Source of the DNA: a virus
Reading direction: 5' to 3' (one strand)
IMG/VR virus record: IMGVR_UViG_3300042914_001412
Span: 1 to 22,875 of that record
Length of the DNA stretch: 22,875 nucleotides
Part shown: one piece after another, positions 1 to 6,243 of the stretch
How the letters are laid out: each line of letters opens with the position of its first letter
Numbering within the stretch: the stretch's first letter is position 1
The notes under the pieces: model-generated
The model's input: the letters and a program-made list of their open reading frames with translations, nothing else
Database searches by the model: none
Told to the model about the DNA's origin: nothing
Made by a program: the position numbers and the translations under genes

Positions 1-1171
1 GCGGACGAATGACGCTGTAGCCATACAGAACGTCAATACGGCAGGGCAGTCGGTCGTTGTTGATGTCATACTGACGGACAACGCGGAGCGAGATACCGTT
101 GTGAACCTGGCGCGAAGCCATGTCGACACCCTGCGGGAGCAGAAGGTCGGCGGTGGCGAACGCGATAGCGTCCTTGTGGTAGATCAGGTTCTGCGGATAC
201 TGCGTCGAGGCAGCGCCGAGGAACGTGACAGCCGCAGAAGCGACCGGCAGAGCGTCGACCGTGGCAAGAGCCTGCGTGGCCGAATACATCGCCGGGACAG
301 TGACCGAAGCGGTGGTCGACGCCGTAACGTCAGCCAGAGCCACGAACTGATACAGCGAGCCAGTCGACTCACGGGTCTGCGGGTTAACGGCGTAGACGTT
401 GGCGATGGTGAACACGTCACCGGCCTTGATCGTCGTGGAGCCGAGGCCCGTCAGAACAATCGTGGTCGAGCCTTCGGTCGTGACCGACGAACTGACCGTG
501 ACCGTGCCCGTGCGCGAACCCGTCGTGAACTGCTTAATCGACTGCGACATATTCAGTTCGTCGTAGCCGAGAATGCCTTCACCGAAGATGCCGTTTTTGA
601 ACTGCTTCGAGATAGCCGAAACAGGGTTGAACAGGCCCTTCATGCCTTCGATCAGCGACGCGTTGGCGGCCGGGTTGACCGTCGCGTAACGCGGCGACAT
701 GACAGCGGCGTTCTCATTCAGCTTCTGCTGCGCCTGCAACAGAACCAGCGAGGTGGCCGGGGTCGTGCCGGGCGTGCCGACCGAGTTGCCGATGTATTTG
801 AAGCTGTTCGCAACGTCGGCGTCGATGGAGGACGCAAGCTGCGAAATACGCGGCTTCAGCACACGTTCCGCGAAGTCGTCCAACTGCATCGTCAGTTCGG
901 CGGTCGTGAAGTTGACGCCGATGTGCTTCTGCGACGAAACGGTCAGGGTCGTGTACTGTTCGTTGTCGTCCTGCACCTGAAGGGCAGCGCCGTCCGTGAC
1001 CAGAGCGCGGTCGGGCAGACGGATGCGCAGGGTCGAGCCGATCTTAGCGCCTTCGACGGCGAAAGAGTCGTCATACTGACGGTTGACGGTGCGGGTCAGG
1101 ACAAGATTATTCTCAAGGATCTCAAGAGCCTTGCGAGTAATCATATCAATAGTAAGAAGTGAGTTAGACAT
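1..1171 (-). CDS. P22-type major coat protein, 3' end beyond window
   Basis: Major capsid protein that polymerises with the scaffold into the procapsid. The start codon is at 1171, with a GGAGAT ribosome binding site just upstream. About 390 residues are visible before the frame leaves the window at base 1 without a stop. The translation begins MSNSLLTIDMITRKALEILE. Near the visible end it reads RVVRQYDINNDRLPCRIDVL, which matches the conserved C-terminal part of P22 gp5-like coat proteins (family from memory). In between are features typical of the family: VTDGAALQVQDDNEQYTTLTV near residue 45, and a Thr/Ser/Val-rich insertion-like domain in the second half. It lies 3 bases after the scaffold stop, so the two are almost certainly co-transcribed. 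Only a few residues of the C-terminus should be missing. The long antisense frame across it is a codon-bias shadow. Confidence 0.93.
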   Translation of the reverse strand, partial: MSNSLLTIDMITRKALEILENNLVLTRTVNRQYDDSFAVEGAKIGSTLRIRLPDRALVTDGAALQVQDDNEQYTTLTVSSQKHIGVNFTTAELTMQLDDFAERVLKPRISQLASSIDADVANSFKYIGNSVGTPGTTPATSLVLLQAQQKLNENAAVMSPRYATVNPAANASLIEGMKGLFNPVSAISKQFKNGIFGEGILGYDELNMSQSIKQFTTGSRTGTVTVSSSVTTEGSTTIVLTGLGSTTIKAGDVFTIANVYAVNPQTRESTGSLYQFVALADVTASTTASVTVPAMYSATQALATVDALPVASAAVTFLGAASTQYPQNLIYHKDAIAFATADLLLPQGVDMASRQVHNGISLRVVRQYDINNDRLPCRIDVLYGYSVIRP

Positions 1172-1174
1172 CCT

Positions 1175-1951
1175 TTATCTCCGGTTTTGCGCTTCCCACT
1201 TCTTGATCTGCCGCTGACGTTCCGCTTCTATCCAATCCGACGTTGACATTGACTTTAATGACCGGGGGTCAGTCGTGTCATACCGCGGGCCTGAGTTTGA
1301 TCGGGTAGCCGTGACAGGAGCAAGCGGTGCGGGCGCTGACGATGTGCGCTTAGTCGGCGGATTCGAGGTGAGATTCATCTCGATCTTACCGATTTCCTTC
1401 GCCTGCAAGACAGGCGGCAGACGGGCTATGCGTCCGGCTTCCTTTGGATTGGAGCCGAGCCAATAAATGACTTCGGGGCCAATGTCGGAAGCCTGGATGG
1501 CTTGAGCCATTACGTCCGTGACGGGGAGGCTAGGATTATACGCGACTTGTTCAAAGTCCTCGTATCTATCCCGCGCTTCCTCTTCACGGTCGCGGTATGA
1601 CTCCAAGATCGCCGCCTGCTGCTGTGCGGCCTCTCGCTGTGCCAGTAGCTCTTGAGCGCGCTGGTTGGCCAATGCTTCCGCATAGACTTGGGCGTTCTCA
1701 AAATCGTCCGGCGCAGGTGGAGGTGCGGCCGGCTGTCTAGCCTGCTGCTCCGCAAGCCGCTGGGCCTGCTCTCTTTCCCATTTGCGCTGTTCTCTTGCAA
1801 GGCGCTTGCTGACAATCGCGTCCAACTCTTCTTGAGAGAACGATTTTGTCTGCTGCTGTTCCTCCGGCGTCGATTCAACAGATTCCGGCGCTGCCGTGGC
1901 TTCCGGTTCCGGCGCGGGGCTGATCTCCGCTACAGCCTGTTCGTCTTCCAT
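1175..1951 (-). CDS. Capsid scaffolding protein
   Basis: About 258 residues, highly charged, with no hydrophobic core. A Pro/Glu/Ala-rich N-terminus leads into the motif SFSQEELDAIVSKRLARE and then a long Gln/Arg/Glu-rich helix, roughly residues 40-130. That motif followed by a coiled coil is usual in phage scaffolds of this class. Position directly upstream of the coat gene supports the call. The C-terminus is basic (ending KKWEAQNRR), as expected of a segment that contacts coat protein. I chose ATG at 1951 because AGGTGA, an exact match to the anti-Shine-Dalgarno, sits just before it. A GTG at 1957 would add two residues and overlap that site. The protein is expected inside the procapsid and lost on maturation, by analogy with P22. 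Confidence 0.87.
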   Translation of the reverse strand: MEDEQAVAEISPAPEPEATAAPESVESTPEEQQQTKSFSQEELDAIVSKRLAREQRKWEREQAQRLAEQQARQPAAPPPAPDDFENAQVYAEALANQRAQELLAQREAAQQQAAILESYRDREEEARDRYEDFEQVAYNPSLPVTDVMAQAIQASDIGPEVIYWLGSNPKEAGRIARLPPVLQAKEIGKIEMNLTSNPPTKRTSSAPAPLAPVTATRSNSGPRYDTTDPRSLKSMSTSDWIEAERQRQIKKWEAQNRR

Positions 1952-1987
1952 TTTCACCTAGCTTTCCGGCCAGTCGGTTTACAAAAA

Positions 1988-2143
1988 TTACTCTTCTTCG
2001 GCTTTGTCGTCAATAAGACCCTTACCGATCTCTTGGATCTTGACTGCTAAAGGTAGCGCTTCATTCGCTACGGCCAAACCGCCAGCTTTAGTCGCCAAGT
2101 CAAGCATCTGCAAAAGTTTATTCAATTCTTCAACTGTGAACAT
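1988..2143 (-). CDS. Small acidic helical protein, 51 aa
   Basis: A 51-residue protein beginning MFTVEELNKLLQMLDLATKA and ending in the acidic tail IDDKAEEE. It is predicted to be mostly helical, with no cysteine and no membrane segment. Its ATG overlaps the stop of the upstream gene as TAATG (2141-2145), so translation is probably coupled. It sits between the tail fibre partner gene and the scaffold. I do not recognise a family. Short proteins of this style (xVEELNxLLxxLD) often occur next to fibre and scaffold genes in phages, but no function can be stated. The perfect start-stop overlap and the clean spacing to the scaffold gene support it as real. Confidence 0.72.
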   Translation of the reverse strand: MFTVEELNKLLQMLDLATKAGGLAVANEALPLAVKIQEIGKGLIDDKAEEE

Positions 2144-2472
2144 TAATTACTCCAAGGCAGCGGGGGTCGAATTACGGGAGGATTTATTTGATTGGCGATC
2201 TGTTGGTCAAGAGCCGCGACTTGTGCAGCTAATATCTCTTCACCCATCGCATCTTCTAACCAACCGATAACCTGTGCTTCAGTCAGATCAGCGTATGGTG
2301 TGAAGTCGCTGTCTGGGTCTAGCGTTACGGATTGTGAGCCGTAGATGTCAGCGGTGTGTGTTCCGTCTGTCGCTTGTCTGCGCCAGTGGCACGTAAAGAC
2401 TACATCAGTATGTCCTTCGTGTTCTGGATAGCACTCTAGTTGAGAGATTACCCATAAATATGTGTTGCTCAT
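2143..2472 (-). CDS. Conserved phage protein next to tail fibre (DUF7936-like)
   Basis: A 109-residue protein beginning MSNTYLWVISQLECYPEHEG. It has a beta-rich first half (VVFTCHWRRQATDGTHTADIYGS), a middle motif DFTPYADLTEAQVIGWLEDAMGEE, and a proline-rich tail. This layout matches small phage proteins I recall being grouped as DUF7936, with a short beta domain followed by a YxDLTxxxVxGWxxxxxG helix. The family name is from memory. The start overlaps the fibre stop by 4 bases (ATGA, 2469-2472), so it is coupled to the fibre. A tail-fibre accessory or assembly role is plausible from position alone. Base composition is more AT-rich than the upstream structural genes, like the 3' half of the fibre gene, so the two may have moved together. 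Confidence 0.75.
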   Translation of the reverse strand: MSNTYLWVISQLECYPEHEGHTDVVFTCHWRRQATDGTHTADIYGSQSVTLDPDSDFTPYADLTEAQVIGWLEDAMGEEILAAQVAALDQQIANQINPPVIRPPLPWSN

Positions 2473-4010
2473 ATCTTTGCCTCTAATTCAGCTACTTTTA
2501 CGGCGAGTTCTTGTATTGCTTTGACAAGTCGAGCTTCCGTTTTGCTCCACCCAGAAATCATGAGCATCCCCTCTGCGTCCTCTGCAACACAATCAGGATA
2601 AACTTGCTCCATATCTTGGGCGATAAAACCTATTTGATGACCTGTTCCATCCTTGTAATCAAACTCTGACGGCTTAAGTTTGCAAATATTTTTCAACTGA
2701 TATGGTAGCGGTGTAATATTTTCTTTAAGTCTTGCATCAGAACTTGAAGTGAATGTCGCAGCATTAGCGCCATTAGCGGTGATTAGGCCGCTGCCCGTAG
2801 CGTTATTGTTAATAAAGAATTTAACGAACACCTGAGAGGTTGTAGTGTCGTTATCATATTTAGAAACACCAAGGGCATCATACGCCAAACTTGACGCTTG
2901 TGTGTTCATAAAGAAGCCAGCGCGCCCCGTAGCAGAATTTACGAACGATGTGATTACGCCGTTGTTTGCAGTCGTCCCAACCAGCAGGTTTCCGCTGCTG
3001 TCGATGCGTGCGCGTTCTGTTGAGCTTGATCCGAGTATCAGGTTTCCACTACGGCTAGTTATACCGAAGTCACCCGCAGTCCCTCCAGAAACAAGATTAG
3101 CACCCGACCCAATATCACCAATAGCAGTTCCGCTATTTGTGAACCTGATGTATACTCCAGACGCATTCGTAGAGTTGAAGTTTGTCGCTAGCGATACAGA
3201 ACCAGATGATACATCGAGCCTAACTCCCGGCGTAACACCCAGTCCTAAATTTCCTGCGCTATCAATTGTTGCCGCAGTCGTCGCGCCATTATTGCCGACT
3301 TTGAACAAAATGCTGTCGGACGTGCCGACACCGGACGTTGACTGAAGCGTTAGCGACGACGATGCGGTCGTGCCACCAATCACGAGCGGCGATGTTAGGC
3401 TAGTCGTAAACGTGGGCGACGTGCCAAGCACGACGGAGCCAGTGCCGGTAACAGCATATTCACCCAGCACGCCAGCATTGTTATACAGCACGCGACCAGA
3501 CGTGCCGCCGGTGATCGCCGTCGTGCCAACATCAAGGTCAACGCCGAGCGCGGTCGGGTTCGTCCAAGACGTGACGCCGCCCGTAGTAGACGTAAGGATG
3601 TAGCCGTTACCGGCTGCAACAGCCGGAGGTAGCGTCATTGTCCATGCAGCAGTGGCGCTATTCGACGATTGAATTGTAACCGGCCATGCGCCCGCTGCGG
3701 TGTTCGCCAGCGTCAGCGTGCCCTGCGTCGTCTGCTGCACGCCCAGCGTCGGGGTAGCCGTTGCAGAGATTGTATTCACAGAACCTGAAACGATGAACGT
3801 GCCCGCGCCGGTCGTGTTAAGCCCCGTGCCACCGGATGTGACCGCCAGTGGGGTCGAGAGCGTCAGGCTCGACGCCGACATAGCGCGGCCAGCGGTGAGG
3901 TTAGCGATGGAAACTTGCTTCGTCGTGGCCGACTGCACAATCGGCAGAACTTCCGTGCCGTCTAGTGGGGTCGTAGACGCCGGAAGTTGGGAAATCTTTA
4001 CGTCGGCCAT
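2469..4010 (-). CDS. Tail fibre or tailspike with C-terminal S74 intramolecular chaperone
   Basis: A 513-residue receptor-binding fibre. Residues 1-50 (MADVKISQLPASTTPLDGTE) match the N-terminal segment common to many phage fibres. A long Gly/Ser/Thr-rich beta stalk follows to about residue 415, with repeats such as LVVGTxxNNG and GNLxLGxxxxxR. From residue 423 the sequence SSDARLKENI starts a peptidase S74 domain. In this family the chaperone drives trimerisation and then cleaves itself off, using a Ser-Lys dyad five residues apart. Ser424 and Lys429 have exactly that spacing. The usual downstream elements GFIAQDMEQVYP and a C-terminal coiled coil (KAIQELAVKVAELEAKI) are present. The first third is GC-rich and the last half AT-rich, which suggests a swapped distal part. 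The start is the ATG at 4010; the protein likely sits on the virion tail. Confidence 0.88.
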   Translation of the reverse strand: MADVKISQLPASTTPLDGTEVLPIVQSATTKQVSIANLTAGRAMSASSLTLSTPLAVTSGGTGLNTTGAGTFIVSGSVNTISATATPTLGVQQTTQGTLTLANTAAGAWPVTIQSSNSATAAWTMTLPPAVAAGNGYILTSTTGGVTSWTNPTALGVDLDVGTTAITGGTSGRVLYNNAGVLGEYAVTGTGSVVLGTSPTFTTSLTSPLVIGGTTASSSLTLQSTSGVGTSDSILFKVGNNGATTAATIDSAGNLGLGVTPGVRLDVSSGSVSLATNFNSTNASGVYIRFTNSGTAIGDIGSGANLVSGGTAGDFGITSRSGNLILGSSSTERARIDSSGNLLVGTTANNGVITSFVNSATGRAGFFMNTQASSLAYDALGVSKYDNDTTTSQVFVKFFINNNATGSGLITANGANAATFTSSSDARLKENITPLPYQLKNICKLKPSEFDYKDGTGHQIGFIAQDMEQVYPDCVAEDAEGMLMISGWSKTEARLVKAIQELAVKVAELEAKI

Positions 4011-4021
4011 TTATCTAGTCC

Positions 4022-4504
4022 TTAGAAAGAAGCAACGCGGTCTTGGAACGCCTTAATGCGGGCGTCGAGGGCATTACGATCTGATTCGATGCGAGCCAAG
4101 TCGGCGGCGATCTTAGCCTCGCGCGCAGCGACTTCGTTTTCGCGCACAGCGACAGCCGCTTCAGCCGCAGAAGCCGCCGCTTCACGATCAGCCATCGCCT
4201 TTTCAAACGCCTTCTCGCGCTTGGTTACGTCCTTGTCGCGGGCGTCCGCGGCAGACTTGACTTCCTTGGCGTTGGCGTGCGCCGTTTTAGCTTCAGCGAC
4301 CAGAGCGTCAGCCTGCGCCTGCGCAGCCGCCAATTCGCCTTTGGCCTTCTCACGATCCGCCAGCGCCGCTTCAGCCGCGCTCAGCGCGCCCTGACGCTTG
4401 GCCAGTTCGTCGCGGACTTTCACATACTGCGCGAGATCTTTGGGAAGCTGTTTTGTGAAATATTCAATCGGATCTACGTCCGACGATCCGCCGATGAATT
4501 GCAT
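4022..4504 (-). CDS. Alanine-rich long coiled-coil protein, possible fibre or stalk accessory
   Basis: About 160 residues beginning MQFIGGSSDVDPIEYFTKQL. After this short N-terminal segment the rest is one nearly unbroken alpha-helical coiled coil, rich in Ala, Glu, Lys and Arg (for example ALSAAEAALADREKAKGEL and REAAASAAEAAVAVRENEV). It ends KAFQDRVASF. There is no signal peptide, no cysteine and no membrane segment. I start it at 4504, preceded by GAGG. The open frame extends to 4588, but that extension runs through the end of the upstream gene and has arginine-rich shadow composition. It lies immediately upstream of the fibre gene in the same operon, so a rod-like virion or fibre-attachment role is reasonable. 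No family recognised. Confidence 0.75.
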   Translation of the reverse strand: MQFIGGSSDVDPIEYFTKQLPKDLAQYVKVRDELAKRQGALSAAEAALADREKAKGELAAAQAQADALVAEAKTAHANAKEVKSAADARDKDVTKREKAFEKAMADREAAASAAEAAVAVRENEVAAREAKIAADLARIESDRNALDARIKAFQDRVASF

Positions 4505-4511
4505 GATGACC

Positions 4512-4820
4512 TCAGACGTAATAGCTAATGTTGACCTTGGCGCTGCCCGTCGTCTCGATGAACTTAATCTTTGACAGGTCGCCGTCATACTGGAAGATAA
4601 CGCCAGCTTTTAAGAGCATACCGCGCGAAGCCGTTGGCGCTTCGCCATTATCAAGCCATCGCACATCCTGCGTCTCCGCAACGATCAGCGCAAAATTGGC
4701 TTTGACATTCATGCCGGAGATCGGATCGCGCGCCGGAACGATTAGCCCTGTAGCGGTGCTGACGTTGTCAAGTTGCTGGTAGCCAAGGCAGCAAGTAATG
4801 GCTTTCACGTTAGCAGTCAC
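4512..4820 (-). CDS. Conserved phage virion-region protein, 102 aa
   Basis: A 102-residue beta-rich protein with segments GYQQLDNVSTATGL, ALIVAETQDVRWLDNGEAPT and YDGDLSKIKFIETTGSAKVN, ending ISYYV. Proteins of this pattern (xxVRWxDDGxAPTAxxGMxL, then IKFIExxxxAxLNVSYY) recur in structural clusters of many phages. I know them only as uncharacterised, likely structural, proteins. The start is a GTG at 4820 placed right after the upstream TAA, with AAGGAGATC as its ribosome binding site. The next in-frame GTG five codons later is a weaker alternative. It stands between the repeat protein and the coiled-coil protein. The compact beta-sandwich look would fit a minor capsid, connector or fibre-base protein, but this is not shown. 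Confidence 0.75.
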   Translation of the reverse strand: MTANVKAITCCLGYQQLDNVSTATGLIVPARDPISGMNVKANFALIVAETQDVRWLDNGEAPTASRGMLLKAGVIFQYDGDLSKIKFIETTGSAKVNISYYV

Positions 4821-5465
4821 TTATGATCTCCTTCGCTGGGCCATTGATCGCAGCCACGCAATTTGCTGTTCTTCCGCCGGTGCAGGGGCAGGGCCATAGT
4901 TAATTATAACACTGTAGCCGGTGATTGAATAGTCGCCCTTTTGAACCTCTAGCACACGTCCGCGCTGGATGTCTACATTCTGGCCAGTGATCGAATAGCT
5001 GCCCGTTTGGGCGACAAGTTCTCTATTAAATTGGAACGTAACCGATTGGCCCGTGATTGCATAGGAGCCTGACCCGGCCGTGATGGCGTTGCCCTTGAGG
5101 ATCGTGACAGGGTAGCCCGTGACCGCGTAAGACCCAAACCCTGCGTCAATCCGCTTGCTGCGCTGAAGGTCGGCTGGGTAGCCCGTTATGAAATACTCGC
5201 CGCCGCAGCCCGATAGCTGAAGGATGACCTGCGCAATGATGTAGTCGCCGTCTTCAGTTATTAGCGGCCAGCCGCTCTCGGTCAGCAGCCGGGCGTTATA
5301 GTCGAGGACGGCCCAGATCTTTTCGCCGTCTTCCGTAATCAGGAACTTGCCATCTTCGGCAAGGAGATACGCGCCGTCATCGGGCCCGGTGACAATGATC
5401 TTGTCGCCTGCCTGAGTAACTAGATAATCGCCGTCCTCCGTGAGCAGGAGGGAGATATAGAACAT
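4821..5465 (-). CDS. Repeat-built beta protein, probable virion or fibre component
   Basis: A 214-residue protein made of two kinds of internal repeats. Residues 7-76 hold three copies of a unit like LLTEDGDYLVTQAGDKI (starting near residues 7, 34 and 60). Residues 89-190 hold five copies of G-x-Y-x-[IV]-T-G-x-x-[AV], starting at residues 89, 111, 133, 155 and 177, an exact 22-residue period. The tail is APAPAEEQ followed by a basic helix ending QRRRS. Short strands with conserved Gly and Tyr suggest a beta-solenoid or stacked beta-hairpins. It lies among accessory virion genes, 4 bases after the preceding stop, with only a weak ribosome binding site, so coupling is likely. I recognise no named family. 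An adhesive surface or fibre role is inferred from the repeats. Confidence 0.78.
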   Translation of the reverse strand: MFYISLLLTEDGDYLVTQAGDKIIVTGPDDGAYLLAEDGKFLITEDGEKIWAVLDYNARLLTESGWPLITEDGDYIIAQVILQLSGCGGEYFITGYPADLQRSKRIDAGFGSYAVTGYPVTILKGNAITAGSGSYAITGQSVTFQFNRELVAQTGSYSITGQNVDIQRGRVLEVQKGDYSITGYSVIINYGPAPAPAEEQQIAWLRSMAQRRRS

Positions 5466-5469
5466 ATCA

Positions 5470-5886
5470 TCACGTCGCCTGGAAGGTGCCGTTGACCGAA
5501 TCCATCACGACGGTGACGCTCTCCCCTGCTGACACAAGCTGACTAGAGCCGTAATCCCAATAGGCGACGGGCGTGCTGGTCGTCGAATCCCACAGGATCG
5601 CGTAACGGAAGGTAAAGCCGCTGCCCGTGGCCGTCCATGCGGCCGGATTGTTGAGGACTAGCTTGTAGACGCCGCCCGTTTGGGTCGCAGACGCTGTGGT
5701 CGCGGGATTGCCGCCAGCCGTATAGCCGCCCGCGGTCGGCAGATCCGTCGTTCCAGACACGAATGTCGTGTCGGCCGGGTTGACCGTCGCCGCGAGCGCC
5801 ACATACCACGCGTCCGAGCCCGAATTGATGTTCTCCATCAACGGTTCAATGGCGGCCGGATACTTTGTGTAAGTGGCTATCGGCAT
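5470..5886 (-). CDS. Conserved phage structural-region protein, 138 aa
   Basis: A 138-residue protein beginning MPIATYTKYPAAIEPLMENI. The core follows a pattern I know from many phage genomes: an N-terminal ATYTKYPxxxExLxxxIxxxGSDxxxVAL, then GGYTAGGNPATTASATQTGG, GVYKLVLNNPAAWTATGSGF, TFRYAILWD, and a WDYGSS segment near residue 110. It looks like an all-beta immunoglobulin-like fold and is usually placed with head or tail accessory genes, though its exact job is not known to me. It follows the ferritin-like gene by 3 bases and precedes the repeat protein by 4, so it is part of the same transcript. A decoration or fibre-base protein is possible. Start ATG 5886 is the natural start. Confidence 0.8.
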   Translation of the reverse strand: MPIATYTKYPAAIEPLMENINSGSDAWYVALAATVNPADTTFVSGTTDLPTAGGYTAGGNPATTASATQTGGVYKLVLNNPAAWTATGSGFTFRYAILWDSTTSTPVAYWDYGSSQLVSAGESVTVVMDSVNGTFQAT

Positions 5887-5889
5887 GAT

Positions 5890-6243
5890 TTAGGCCAAAA
5901 ATTTGAGTTTATAGAGCGTCGAGAGGTAGAGCGCGACGATTTCGTCGATTATGTTCTGAATCGCCGTATCGTCGTATTCTTCGCGCTCTTTTTCGACTTT
6001 TTTCAGCGAATCTTCCAAGAATTCGACGACATTATTGGTTTTTTCGGCCGAATGCAGCGTAATCGGCCCGATTAGACCGTATCTGCCCTGATAGGCTTCC
6101 GCCAGCGTGTCCGCGAGGTCGATCACGGCCGGATAGAACTTACCCAGCGCCTTGTGTTTGGCGAAGGATCGCGTGTTTAGATGCACGGAATGCGTCACAT
6201 CGCGCGCCAAGAACAAATGTCCGATCAGATCCGCGCAACTCAT
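5890..6243 (-). CDS. Ferritin/Dps-like helical phage protein (DUF5856-like)
   Basis: A 117-residue all-helical protein. It contains the phage-family signature HSVHLNTRSFAKHKALGKFY and an end IIDEIVALYLSTLYKLKFLA, which I associate with DUF5856 (name from memory). The visible ligand pattern is His18, then His30 (+12), Asp45 (+15) and Glu49 (+4). This is the same spacing as the Dps dimer-interface ferroxidase ligands (His51, His63, Asp78, Glu82 in E. coli Dps). The segment after it, DLADTLAEAYQGRYGLIG, also reads like the Dps second helix. At 117 residues it is shorter than Dps (about 167) and seems to lack a basic DNA-binding tail. Its start overlaps the portal stop by 4 bases (ATGA). Iron or metal binding, or a structural role beside the portal, are both possible. 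Confidence 0.8.
   Translation of the reverse strand: MSCADLIGHLFLARDVTHSVHLNTRSFAKHKALGKFYPAVIDLADTLAEAYQGRYGLIGPITLHSAEKTNNVVEFLEDSLKKVEKEREEYDDTAIQNIIDEIVALYLSTLYKLKFLA

Noticed and set aside
101-1162. 353-codon open frame on the plus strand
   Set aside because: It is antisense to the coat gene, its translation is Arg/Asp/Val-rich without any domain, and the minus frame is a clear coat protein.
4505-4588. N-terminal extension of the coiled-coil gene to 4588
   Set aside because: The added residues overlap the previous gene, are Arg/Ser-rich and precede a good ribosome binding site at the ATG 4504.
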